The notes below the pieces were generated by a model, which was not told where the DNA came from, made no database searches, and saw only the letters and a list, made by a program, of their open reading frames with translations. DNA of 64,000 nt, taken from Archangium lansingense. GTDB taxonomy: Bacteria > Myxococcota > Myxococcia > Myxococcales > Myxococcaceae. The position numbers and the translations under genes are program-made. Positions 14,835 to 22,907 of the stretch are shown here, in pieces. Numbering within the stretch: position 1 is the stretch's first letter; every line of letters begins with the position of its first letter. Location of the stretch: the NCBI RefSeq assembly GCF_026626635.1, contig NZ_JAPNKA010000001.1, positions 8,308,001 through 8,372,000 of the forward strand. The letters are read 5' to 3'.

Positions 14835-16384
14835 CACGGAGCCTCCAGCATTTCCTGGAACGGGTTGAAGTAGTCCGGCGCCTTCTCCAGCACGCCATCC
14901 AGTCCCTTGCCGCCCGTCTCCGCGCGCTTCACGTCGCCGAAGTGGCCCCGGCCGATGGCCGCCACCATGCCGTCCTTCTGGCACTCCTCCAGCAGCGCCA
15001 TCGCCCTGCCGAACACCTCGCGCGCGCGGTTGGCGATCTTCCCGTCCTCGCGCACGGTGAACTCCTCGTCGATGCCCGCCGCCGCCCGGTGGATGTAGCT
15101 GGCCGCCTTGAGCGCCACGTACCGGTCCGCCAGGAGCGGCGTGTGCATGGCCTCGGTCATCATTCCGAGCAGCTGAATGCCCTGCCGCGTCCAGATGGCC
15201 ACCAGGTCCGCCATCACGTCGTACGCGTGGCTGAAGAAGATGTCCGTCTCCTTGTGCTTGGTGGGCGGCATGTACTTCAGCGGCGCGTTGGGGAAGCACC
15301 GCCGCACGAGCATCGCCTGCGACAGCTCCAGGAGCAGCGTGTCCGCCCGGTACGGATCGATCTCGTACGAGTGCCCCAACCCGAGCTGCCAGTCCTTCAG
15401 GCCCGCGCGCTTGGCGAAGCTCTCGTTGATGAACTGGCTGGCGATCACCGTGTGCGCCGCGTCGTAGGCGTCCGCGGTGGTGATGTAGTTGTCCTCGCCG
15501 GTGTTGATGATGATGCCGGCCTGGGCGCAGATGCGGCGGCTGAAGTACTGATCGATGAAGGTGCGCCGCATGTTGATGTCGCGGAACAGGATTCCGTACA
15601 TCGCGTCGTTGAGCAGCATGTCCAGCCGCTCGTAGGCCGCGGCGAAGGCGATCTCCGCCATGCACAGGCCCGACGAGTAGTTGGTGAGCTGGATGTAGCG
15701 CCCGAGCTTGCGACCCTCGTCGTCCAGGGCCTCGCGCATGATGCGGAAGTTCTCCTGGGTGGCATACGTACCGCCGTAGCCCTCGGTGGTGGCGCCGTGG
15801 GGCACGTAGTCCAGCAGCGACTGCGCCGTGGAGCGGATGACGGCGATGATGTCCGCCCCCGCCTGCGCCGCCGCTCGGGCCTGATCCACGTCGTCGTAGA
15901 TGTTGCCCGTGGCGACGATCACGTACTTGTGCGGCGCCGGAGCGCTCCCCAGCTCCTTGCGCAGCGCGTCACGCTGGGCGATGCGGGACTTGAAGTCCTC
16001 CATGGCCGCGTGGGCCTCGGCGCGCACTTCCTCACGGAGGTTCTGCTCCATCTCCGGGGAGAGGGGCCCCAGCTTCTCCGCCGGCAGCGCGGTCAGCCGT
16101 TCCACGGCCTCCATGGGACTGCGCGCGCCCATCTGCAGAGCCCGGCCGTACCAGTACGCCGCTCCCTTGTTGAGGACTCCGGCTGCCTTGAGCCGGTCGA
16201 CCATCAAGTTGGCGAGCGGCACGCCTCCGGCTCCCGCATCGGAGATGCCGAAGAAACGCAGCACGGTGCGCTCGACAGAGACAGTGGTGTTGCGGCGGAT
16301 GAGCTCGAAAATGGGCTCAGTGATGTCCTCCGCCAGCTTTCGCGCATGAGCGATCTGCGCGTCATCGATGAACGGACCTGGCAT
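14834..16384 (-). CDS. kamD: D-lysine/L-beta-lysine 5,6-aminomutase, alpha subunit
   Basis: A 516-residue protein, the same length as known KamD. It is a PLP-binding TIM-barrel subunit: recognisable stretches are RVDSYGISD-like FFGISDAGAGGVPL near the N terminus, FVIVATGNIYDD-like YVIVATGNIYDDVDQA, and GADIIAVIRSTAQSLLDYVP, then the strongly conserved RTFIDQYFSRR and NTGEDNYITTADA. An AAGG Shine-Dalgarno precedes the ATG at 16384, 12 nt after the kdd stop. With KamE it isomerises L-beta-lysine to 3,5-diaminohexanoate. Adenosylcobalamin is bound on KamE. Confidence 0.93.
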   Translation of the reverse strand: MPGPFIDDAQIAHARKLAEDITEPIFELIRRNTTVSVERTVLRFFGISDAGAGGVPLANLMVDRLKAAGVLNKGAAYWYGRALQMGARSPMEAVERLTALPAEKLGPLSPEMEQNLREEVRAEAHAAMEDFKSRIAQRDALRKELGSAPAPHKYVIVATGNIYDDVDQARAAAQAGADIIAVIRSTAQSLLDYVPHGATTEGYGGTYATQENFRIMREALDDEGRKLGRYIQLTNYSSGLCMAEIAFAAAYERLDMLLNDAMYGILFRDINMRRTFIDQYFSRRICAQAGIIINTGEDNYITTADAYDAAHTVIASQFINESFAKRAGLKDWQLGLGHSYEIDPYRADTLLLELSQAMLVRRCFPNAPLKYMPPTKHKETDIFFSHAYDVMADLVAIWTRQGIQLLGMMTEAMHTPLLADRYVALKAASYIHRAAAGIDEEFTVREDGKIANRAREVFGRAMALLEECQKDGMVAAIGRGHFGDVKRAETGGKGLDGVLEKAPDYFNPFQEMLEAP

Positions 16385-16396
16385 GGTGGCACCTTA

Positions 16397-17428
16397 CTAT
16401 ACGTAACGCGTTTCGAAGAGGCGGCGCAGGGCCGGCTCGGAGCGCAGCAGCTCCAGAGTGAAGTCGGCGTGCCCCGGCACGTAGCCGCTGCCCACCACCA
16501 TGGTGACGTCCTTGCCCACGCCCTCCGCGCCGAGTGCCGCCGCGGTGAAGCTCGTGGCCATGGAGAAGAAGACGACCGTGCCGCCGTCCTTTGCGCTGAG
16601 GATGGAGGCCATCTCCGTATTCCCCACCGAGGCGCAGTTGATCACCAGATCACACAGCGCTCCCTCGGTGGCTCGGGAGACGATCTCCATGGTGTCCACG
16701 GCCTGCGTGGCATCCACCTTCAGGCCTACGTCGCACAACCCAATGCCTTTCAGGGTGTCGAGCGCTTGCTCGGAGATGTCGAGAGCCAGCAAGCGGCCCT
16801 GGCCCTTCAAGCTGCGCCGCGCCTGCGCGAGACACAGCGCGCCGCTCTTGCCCGAGCCCAACACCGCCACCGTCATGCCCGGGCGCAGCCATCGCGCCAC
16901 CAGGGCCGGAGCACCCGCCACGTCCAACGCCGCCAGCGCCAGCATGTCCGGCATGTCCGTGGGCAGCTTCGCGTAGAGGCCCGTGGCGAAGAGGATGGCG
17001 TGGCCGCGGATGTCCACCCGGTCGATGGACGGGTGCACGGCCTTCACCTCGTCGATGACGAGCGGCGTCAGGCTGAGGCTCACCAGCGTGGCGATGCGAT
17101 CGCCCGGCTGGAGCTCGCCCCACGCCGGGTGCTTCGGGCCGATCTCCTTCACCCGGCCGATCAGCATGCCGCCCGAGCCCGTCACCGGGTTCTGCATCTT
17201 GCCGCGCTCGCGGACGATCTCCTGCACGCGGGCGGCGATGCGCGCCGGGTCCGCGCCCACGTCGTCCTTGATTTGCTTGAAGGAGGCCGCGTCGATGTTG
17301 AGGCTCTCCACGTCGATGAGGAGCTCGGCCTCCCGGCAGGGCAGCGAGGGTTCGAGCTTGCGCGCCCGTTGGGGCAGCACGCCCTTCTCCCCCACGACGC
17401 GGGACAATCCGTAACGGTCGATGCTCAT
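16397..17428 (-). CDS. kdd: L-erythro-3,5-diaminohexanoate dehydrogenase
   Basis: A 343-residue NAD(P)-dependent dehydrogenase of the MDR-like Kdd family. The dinucleotide loop is VAVLGSGKSGALC, followed by an acidic strand end (LLALDIS). The conserved opening (RYGLSRVVGEKGVLPQRA) supports the ATG at 17428, with a GGAGA Shine-Dalgarno upstream; longer frames to 17524 add an unrelated, low-quality extension. The enzyme oxidatively deaminates 3,5-diaminohexanoate to 5-amino-3-oxohexanoate. It is the first gene of the operon. Genes for lysine 2,3-aminomutase (kamA) and an acetoacetate CoA-transferase are not in this window. Confidence 0.9.
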   Translation of the reverse strand: MSIDRYGLSRVVGEKGVLPQRARKLEPSLPCREAELLIDVESLNIDAASFKQIKDDVGADPARIAARVQEIVRERGKMQNPVTGSGGMLIGRVKEIGPKHPAWGELQPGDRIATLVSLSLTPLVIDEVKAVHPSIDRVDIRGHAILFATGLYAKLPTDMPDMLALAALDVAGAPALVARWLRPGMTVAVLGSGKSGALCLAQARRSLKGQGRLLALDISEQALDTLKGIGLCDVGLKVDATQAVDTMEIVSRATEGALCDLVINCASVGNTEMASILSAKDGGTVVFFSMATSFTAAALGAEGVGKDVTMVVGSGYVPGHADFTLELLRSEPALRRLFETRYV

Positions 17429-17595
17429 GGCAGCGTCTCCAGGCCGCGGGTGCGTGCAAGTCGCACCTGCTCGAATACACGGCGCTAGCGTGTACCCGGG
17501 CCAACGTTGGAGCGCCAGAGGCAACGAGCACGGGGCACGACAACGCCCCGCGTCATCGCCTTCACTGTTTCAGCGAATGAGAAGGCGCACTCCGC

Positions 17596-18603
17596 CTACT
17601 CGAGCGCGAGCCGAGGGCCGATCACCGACAGCGAGCGCTCGAAGCGGTAGTTGACGCCGGTGTGCCCGTCCTCGAACTCCTCGTGGATGGGCTCGACGCC
17701 GCCGTTCTTGAGGTCCTCGGCGATCATCCGGGCGCCCCAGCGCAGGTTGAACTCGTCGCGCGAGCCGCAGTCGATGAAGACGGTCTTCAGCTTGCGGAAC
17801 GCGTCCAGGAACTTGGGCACGAAGCGCACCGGGTCGTGCACCAGCCAGCGGTTCCACACGTCCAGCCGCATCCGGCCCGTCTGCGCATCGAAGGGCAGCT
17901 CCAGGTTGAGCGGCTCGCCCTTCTTCGGCGAGTAGGCCGCCGCCATGGCCAGTATGTTGATGACGGTGAAGTCATCGCCCCGCGCCTTCGTCTCGCGGGA
18001 GCGCCGGGTGAAGTCCTGGTACCACGCCTCCACCCCGCCCGCCTTGAGCAGCGCCGAGGCCGCCTTGGGGAGATCCGGCAGGTAGCAGTACTCGAAGTAG
18101 GCGTCCGGCGACTGCGCGCTCAGGTGCGAGAAGATCTCCGGGTGGTAGCGGCCCATCACCAGCGCGCCATACCCGCCCGAGCTGTGTCCCACCACCGCGC
18201 GCGCCACCGCCTTGGGCAGCGTGCGGTACGTGCGGTCCACGCACCCCACCACGTCCTTGGCCAGGAAGTCCCGATAGCGGCCGATGGCGTCGCTGTTCAC
18301 CCACTGGCTGCCGCCCAGCGACGTCCACCCGTCCGGGAACACGCCGATGACCGGGGGAATCGTCCCCGCCGCCACCAGCGCGTCCAGCCGCTCGGGCACG
18401 CTCACCGAGAACGCGGAGAAGTTCGTCCACGACTTGCCGCTGTTGGAGAACGCGTTGAGAAAGTACACCGCCGGGTAGCGCCGCGCGCTTTCCGCGTAGC
18501 CCGGGGGCAGGTACACCAAGAGCTGACGCCGCGCCGAGTCTCCCAACGGGTTGGACTCCAGCGCCGGTGAGTGCATCTCCTGCGTCTCGAGGACTCCCTT
18601 CAT
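17596..18603 (-). CDS. Esterase (putative-esterase/PF00756 type)
   Basis: A 335-residue serine esterase of the enterochelin-esterase/esterase-D fold. The nucleophile elbow is VVGHSSGGYGA (Ser141), an Asp lies in DCGSRDEFNL and the His in FEDGHTGVNYR. The beginning LLVYLPPGYAESARRYPAVYFLNAFSNSG is characteristic. There is no signal peptide with the ATG at 18603, which lies 30 nt downstream of the UDG stop and is favoured over an upstream in-frame start overlapping the UDG gene. Substrates of the family range from siderophore esters to S-formylglutathione and acyl sugars; none can be chosen here. Confidence 0.85.
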   Translation of the reverse strand: MKGVLETQEMHSPALESNPLGDSARRQLLVYLPPGYAESARRYPAVYFLNAFSNSGKSWTNFSAFSVSVPERLDALVAAGTIPPVIGVFPDGWTSLGGSQWVNSDAIGRYRDFLAKDVVGCVDRTYRTLPKAVARAVVGHSSGGYGALVMGRYHPEIFSHLSAQSPDAYFEYCYLPDLPKAASALLKAGGVEAWYQDFTRRSRETKARGDDFTVINILAMAAAYSPKKGEPLNLELPFDAQTGRMRLDVWNRWLVHDPVRFVPKFLDAFRKLKTVFIDCGSRDEFNLRWGARMIAEDLKNGGVEPIHEEFEDGHTGVNYRFERSLSVIGPRLALE

Positions 18604-18632
18604 CGCGTTTCCCCCTCCAGGGGCTTCCCCGG

Positions 18633-19598
18633 TCAGCCTCGCTGCCCGGGTTGCTTGCCGAAGAACTTCATGACCAGTTGCAGGTCCTCCCACGCCTTCT
18701 TCTTCTCCGCCGGTTGGCGCAGCAGATAGGCCGGGTGGAAGGTGGGCATCAGCTTGATGCCCTCATACTCGCGCCAGGTGCCCCTCATCTTCGTGATGGG
18801 CGTGCTGTCGCGCAGCAGCGTCTGCGCCGCGAACTTGCCCAGCGCCACGATCGCCTTGGGCTGCACCGCCCGGAGCTGCGCGCGCAGGAACGGCTCGCAC
18901 GCCGTCACCTCGTCCGGCTCCGGGTTGCGGTTGTTCGGCGGCCGGCATTTCACCACGTTGCAGATGTAGACGTCGTCGCGGCGATAGCCCATCGCCTCGA
19001 TCATCTTCGTCAGCAGCTGGCCCGCCGCTCCCACGAAGGGCACGCCCTGCGCGTCCTCGTCCGCCCCGGGACCCTCGCCCACGAAGACGAGTTCGGCGCG
19101 CGGGTTGCCAGAACCGAAGACGATGTTCTTGCGCCCATCGCACAGCTTGCAGCGGCGGCAGTCGCCCAGCTCCCGCCGAATCTCATCCAGCGTCGGCCGC
19201 TCGCCCTCCACCACCCCGGGCAGCGGGCCCGCGTACGGGCGCACCTGGGGAGGAGCCTCGAGGAGCGCCGCAGGGGGAGCCTCGCGGCGCGCAGGCGGTG
19301 CTTCCGGCGCGCGGACGGACACCGGGCGCTCGGCCTCTGGAGGCGGGGCTCTCGGAGCCATCGGGCGCGCGGCCGGTGGCGTCTGGGTAGGTGGAGGCGC
19401 GGACTGCGTGGCCGCAGAGGGTGCGGCCTTGGTCGCCTGGGCACGCAGACGCGCAAGGCCCGCGCCGCGCAGCTCGGCGGCCAGGCGTGCGTCTACCTGA
19501 AGGAATCGGCCACCGTCCTCCTCCTGCCAGAGAAGGTGGCGGCGCAGATCCTCCAGCACTTCGCTCAACTCCTGCGAGGTCTCGGGGGCTTCGCTCAC
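18633..19598 (-). CDS. Uracil-DNA glycosylase, family 4, with Pro/Ala-rich N-terminal extension
   Basis: A 321-residue protein from the GTG at 19598 (a TTG at 19637 would add 13 residues). The C-terminal ~200 residues are a family-4 (UDGa, iron-sulfur) glycosylase: GDCRRCKLCDGR and the later ICNVVKCRPPNNRNPEPDE supply cluster Cys residues, GEGPGADEDAQG is motif A, and PTFHPAYLLR is the final motif. It removes uracil from deaminated DNA. The first ~45 residues are a helical segment (ELSEVLEDLRRHLLWQEEDG), followed by about 80 residues dominated by Pro and Ala, probably a flexible linker. Family-4 enzymes are usually ~200 residues, so this extension is additional. Confidence 0.9.
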   Translation of the reverse strand: MSEAPETSQELSEVLEDLRRHLLWQEEDGGRFLQVDARLAAELRGAGLARLRAQATKAAPSAATQSAPPPTQTPPAARPMAPRAPPPEAERPVSVRAPEAPPARREAPPAALLEAPPQVRPYAGPLPGVVEGERPTLDEIRRELGDCRRCKLCDGRKNIVFGSGNPRAELVFVGEGPGADEDAQGVPFVGAAGQLLTKMIEAMGYRRDDVYICNVVKCRPPNNRNPEPDEVTACEPFLRAQLRAVQPKAIVALGKFAAQTLLRDSTPITKMRGTWREYEGIKLMPTFHPAYLLRQPAEKKKAWEDLQLVMKFFGKQPGQRG

Positions 19599-19748
19599 GG
19601 TGACTCTGGGTTTATGGGTCCGGGGGCCCCGGTTCAACCGCCTACCGGGTAGGGCGCCCGTACGCTTACCCCAGCGTCGAGTACGACGCCATGGTGGAAA
19701 TCCGCTGAGGACTGATTGGGGTCCCAGGAGGACTGGTTGGAGGCCCGA

Positions 19749-19786
19749 ACACCCTCACCCCGACCCTCTCCCAGAGGGAGAGGGAG
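19749..19786. repeat. Palindromic extragenic element, copy 3
   Basis: ACCCTCACCCCGA followed by the palindrome CCCTCTCCC-AGAGGGAGAGGGA. It is the only copy between genes of the same direction, 9 nt from the coaBC stop and therefore downstream of coaBC. Confidence 0.75.
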
Positions 19787-19794
19787 ATGGGGGC

Positions 19795-21021
19795 TCAGGG
19801 TTGCTGGGGTGGGAGGAGGTCCTTGATGAGGTCCAGGATGGACCGGGCCACCTCGCGCTTCGTCCCGGACAGTTCCTGCTGCTTCCCGTCCCGCGTCAGC
19901 ACCGTCACATGGTTCGTGTCCACCCCGAAGCCCGCCCCCGGTGCCGTCACGTCGTTCGCCACGATCGCGTCCAGCCCCTTGCGCTCCAGTTTTCCCCGCG
20001 CGTACTCCACCACCCGCTGCGTCTCCGCTGCGAACCCCACCAGCACCGGCCGCTTCTCTCGTCCCGACACCCGGCGCGAGGCCTCGGCCAACACGTCCGG
20101 CGTGCGCACCAGCGTCAGCGTCTCCGGGCCCTCCGACTTCTTCACCTTCTGCGATGCTCGCGTCTGCGGCTTCCAGTCGCTCACCGCCGCAGACGCGATG
20201 AAACAGTCCACCTCTTCCACCCGCGCCAGCACCTCGCGGGCCATGTCCTCCGCAGTCACCACGTCCACCACTTCGTAGCCGCTCCGCTCCACCGCTCCCA
20301 CCGGACCCAACACCACCGTCACCTCCGCCCCCATCGCCCGCGCCGCTTCCGCCATCGCCAACCCCATCTTCCCCGTCGAGGGATTGGAGATGAAGCGCAC
20401 CGGATCCAGGTACTCGCGCGTGGGCCCCGCGGTGATGAGCACCCGCCGGCCCGCCAGGGGCCCCGGGTCGAACAAGCGCGCCGCTGCCGCCACGATGTCC
20501 CCCACCTCCGCCAACCGCCCCGCTCCCACGTCGCCACACGCCAGCATCCCCGCCCCCGGCCCCACCAGGTGGAAACGTCGCCCCGATGCCAGCGCCGTCA
20601 CGTTCTCCTGCGTCCGCTCGTTCTCCCACATCGCCACGTTCATCGCGGGCGCCAGCAGCACCGGCCCTCGGAACGCCAGCAGCGACGTCGTCACCGCGTC
20701 GTTCCCCATCCCCGCCCGGATGCGCGCCAACAGGTCCGCCGTCGCCGGCGCCACCACGTACAGCTCCGCCCAGCGCGCCAGATCCAGGTGCCCGAAGTTC
20801 CCCTCCTGCGCGGGATCAAAGTAGTCCGTCAGCACCGGATGCCCGCTGAGCGCCTGGAAGGTCAGCGGTGTGACGAACTGCTTCGCCGCCTCCGTCATCG
20901 CCACCCGCACCTGCGCCCCGGCGCGCCCCAGCTCGCGCACCAATTCGCACGCCTTGTACGCCGCGATGCCGCCGCCCACTCCGACGATTACCCGGCGTCC
21001 CTGCAGAGCCGAAGCCTTCAT
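19795..21021 (-). CDS. coaBC: Bifunctional phosphopantothenoylcysteine decarboxylase / phosphopantothenate-cysteine ligase
   Basis: A 408-residue CoaBC. The N-terminal FMN-binding decarboxylase half has GGGIAAYKACELVR, the catalytic His in FGHLDLARWAE, PAMNVAMWEN and the substrate Cys in GMLACGDVGAGRLAE. The C-terminal CoaB ligase half has ITAGPTREYLDPVRFISNPSTGKMG and the late VANDV plus DTNHVTVLTR. Two consecutive steps of coenzyme A synthesis are thus on one chain, the usual bacterial arrangement. The ATG at 21021 has GGAAG upstream and starts the conserved domain. It is divergent from the channel gene at 21161. Confidence 0.95.
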   Translation of the reverse strand: MKASALQGRRVIVGVGGGIAAYKACELVRELGRAGAQVRVAMTEAAKQFVTPLTFQALSGHPVLTDYFDPAQEGNFGHLDLARWAELYVVAPATADLLARIRAGMGNDAVTTSLLAFRGPVLLAPAMNVAMWENERTQENVTALASGRRFHLVGPGAGMLACGDVGAGRLAEVGDIVAAAARLFDPGPLAGRRVLITAGPTREYLDPVRFISNPSTGKMGLAMAEAARAMGAEVTVVLGPVGAVERSGYEVVDVVTAEDMAREVLARVEEVDCFIASAAVSDWKPQTRASQKVKKSEGPETLTLVRTPDVLAEASRRVSGREKRPVLVGFAAETQRVVEYARGKLERKGLDAIVANDVTAPGAGFGVDTNHVTVLTRDGKQQELSGTKREVARSILDLIKDLLPPQQP

Positions 21022-21160
21022 GCTGGCTTCCTTACGCTCGCGGGGGCGGGCTCGCAACCTCCTCTGAGGTGCCCCGCCTGTCCGGCGTCCGTCACCTTTG
21101 ACGAACGTCGGGGTGAGGCGTACCGTCCTCGCTCGACGTGCAGAGGCGGAGGGCCACGCG

Positions 21161-22252
21161 ATGACTGCTGCGAGCCAGGCCCCGGCGGGACCTACCCAGG
21201 GACGTCTGAACAGGCCCCGGCGCCTCGTGGTCGAGGCCCTCGGTTGTGGACTGCTGGTGGTGGCTCTCGAGGGCGCCCACCATGGCGCCGAGCACCTGGG
21301 CGTGAGTGCCGCCGATGAGCGACTCTTCATGTCGCTGGCGGCCGGTGCCGTGCTCGCCTGCCTCACCCTGGTGCTCCAACCCCTCTCGGGCGCGCACTTC
21401 AATCCGGCCCTCACATTCGCCGATGCACTGGAGGACAACACTCCCTGGCGCGATGTCCCCCGCTATGTGCTCGCCCAGTTGCTCGGCGGACTGGCGGGCC
21501 GGCTGGTGGCGCACGTCATGTGCGGAGAGCCCCTGCTCATCGCCACACGGGCTCCAGCGGCCAGCTCGGCGCAGTTCCTCACGGAGCTGGTCTCTACCTT
21601 TGGACTGCTCGTGGTCGTGCGTGGCTGCGTACGCACCCGTCCGGCGGCCACGCCGCTCGCCGTGGCCGGCTACGTGGCCGCCACCGTGTGGTTCACCGAC
21701 TCGCGCTCCCTGGCCAACCCCGCGCTGATCCTCGCACGCGCATTCAGCACTCATGCCGGGGCCGTGCATCCACTCGACGTCGAGTCGTTCATCGCCGCCC
21801 AGTTGCTCGGAGCAGCGCTCGCGGTGTGCCTCTTCCGCTGGCTGCTGGTGCAGAACGTGAAGCCCTCCCGGCCCCGGACGATCGTCTTCCACTGCTCGCA
21901 GGCAGGCGTCGCCGAGCTCGCCGCAACCCTCTTCAATCAACTGGCGTCTTCCGAGCGGGCCCGCGCCATTCCCAGTCCCCTGTCCACCGGGCACATGCAG
22001 GAGTTGCCAGCCCCGAACGAGCCGCCTCCGCTCGTGGTACGGCTGGTAGCGGCGGGTGAGTCGTCGGCTGGTACAAGCTCCGGGACGGTGTGCTGGAACC
22101 TGCCCCTCCACGACAGCACCACTCCGGACGGGGAGCGGCAGTTGCGCGCAGCGCTGCGAGCGCCCCTGCAGCGGTTCCTGCGCGACCATGGTTGGCTGCG
22201 CCTGTATGCCGTGGGAGACACGGTCCACGAGGAGGCCCGGGAGACCCCTTGA
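21161..22252 (+). CDS. AqpS-like aquaporin fused to a degenerate ArsC-like domain
   Basis: A 363-residue protein. Residues ~15-235 form a MIP channel with both NPA loops: FNPALTF (Asn81) and ANPALILARAF (Asn186). The Arg that normally follows the second NPA is Leu, as in arsenite-conducting AqpS (Val in Sinorhizobium). From about residue 238 a second domain begins: IVFHCSQAGVAELAATLFNQLA matches the start of low-molecular-weight-phosphatase-type arsenate reductases, and CWNLPLHDSTT...LRAALRAPLQRFLRDHG matches their end. Cys245 is kept, but the P-loop is one residue short and its Arg-Ser are Val-Ala, so it should not reduce arsenate. The ATG has GGAGGG 8 nt upstream. See findings. Confidence 0.82.
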   Translation: MTAASQAPAGPTQGRLNRPRRLVVEALGCGLLVVALEGAHHGAEHLGVSAADERLFMSLAAGAVLACLTLVLQPLSGAHFNPALTFADALEDNTPWRDVPRYVLAQLLGGLAGRLVAHVMCGEPLLIATRAPAASSAQFLTELVSTFGLLVVVRGCVRTRPAATPLAVAGYVAATVWFTDSRSLANPALILARAFSTHAGAVHPLDVESFIAAQLLGAALAVCLFRWLLVQNVKPSRPRTIVFHCSQAGVAELAATLFNQLASSERARAIPSPLSTGHMQELPAPNEPPPLVVRLVAAGESSAGTSSGTVCWNLPLHDSTTPDGERQLRAALRAPLQRFLRDHGWLRLYAVGDTVHEEARETP

Positions 22253-22344
22253 GGGGTTCCGCCGCGAGGTAGCGAACGCTTGTCCTCGCCGCGAGATGGG
22301 CCTACGACGCCGTTCCGCGTACTACTTCCTCAGGAGGTGTATCC

Positions 22345-22764
22345 GTGCCTGTTCCCTTCACCGGAGGCTGTGCCTGTGGGGCCATTCGTTATGAGAGCTC
22401 CGCCGCACCCCTCGCCGTGCTCAACTGCCACTGCCGAGATTGCCAGCGCTCCAGTGGCACGGGGTTCACCACGGTCGCCATCGTCCCCACGGACTCGCTG
22501 CGCCTGCTTCAGGGCACCCCCAAGCGACATCTGTCGACCGCGGAGAGCGGCAACGAGGTGCGCCGCGAGTTCTGCGCGGAGTGCGGCACGCCGCTGTTCG
22601 CCGGCGGCGGCATCCCGGCTCAATTCATCGCCATCAAGGTCGGCAGTCTCGATGACCCCAGTTGGTGCGCGCCCATGCTCGACATCTGGACGCAGAGCGC
22701 ACAGCCCTGGGACTTGATGAACCACTCTCTTCCGAAGTTCCCGAAGAACATTCCTCCAAGGTGA
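22345..22764 (+). CDS. GFA/CENP-V domain zinc protein
   Basis: A 139-residue protein of the GFA family (glutathione-dependent formaldehyde-activating-like). The two zinc sites are visible: GCACG (Cys9, Cys11), NCHCRDCQ (Cys28, Cys30, Cys33) and EFCAECG (Cys77, Cys80). Most members are of unknown function, and the formaldehyde name is weakly supported in general. The ATG at 22345 has AGGAGG just upstream (22331-22336), an excellent Shine-Dalgarno. It follows the channel gene by 92 bp on the same strand. Confidence 0.88.
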   Translation: MPVPFTGGCACGAIRYESSAAPLAVLNCHCRDCQRSSGTGFTTVAIVPTDSLRLLQGTPKRHLSTAESGNEVRREFCAECGTPLFAGGGIPAQFIAIKVGSLDDPSWCAPMLDIWTQSAQPWDLMNHSLPKFPKNIPPR

Positions 22765-22777
22765 AGGACTGGGTCCT

Positions 22778-22814
22778 GACCCTCACCCCAGCCCTCTCCC
22801 AGAGGGAGAGGGGG
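22778..22814. repeat. Palindromic extragenic element, copy 4
   Basis: ACCCTCACCCCAG followed by CCCTCTCCC-AGAGGGAGAGGGGG. It begins 14 nt after the GFA stop and stands in tandem with copy 5. Confidence 0.78.
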
Positions 22815-22834
22815 CATAGCAACCCGGGTTCCTC

Positions 22835-22873
22835 GATACCCTCACCCCGACCCTCTCCCGAGGGGAGAGGGAG
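22835..22873. repeat. Palindromic extragenic element, copy 5
   Basis: GATACCCTCACCCCGA followed by CCCTCTCCC-GAGGGGAGAGGGAG. It is the second member of a tandem pair between the convergent stops at 22764 and 22908. Confidence 0.78.
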
Positions 22874-22907
22874 TGTATGCGGGTGTGCACGCGGGGGGTG
22901 GCTCGCC

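Noticed and set aside
14352..15665. 437-codon frame containing the small exported protein
   Set aside because: The upstream two thirds is a shadow of kamD; the real protein starts at 14834 with a signal-like sequence coupled to kamD.
12239..22873. The five palindromic elements as a CRISPR array
   Set aside because: They are far apart, not regularly spaced, have no spacers, and lie between unrelated genes; no cas gene is present.
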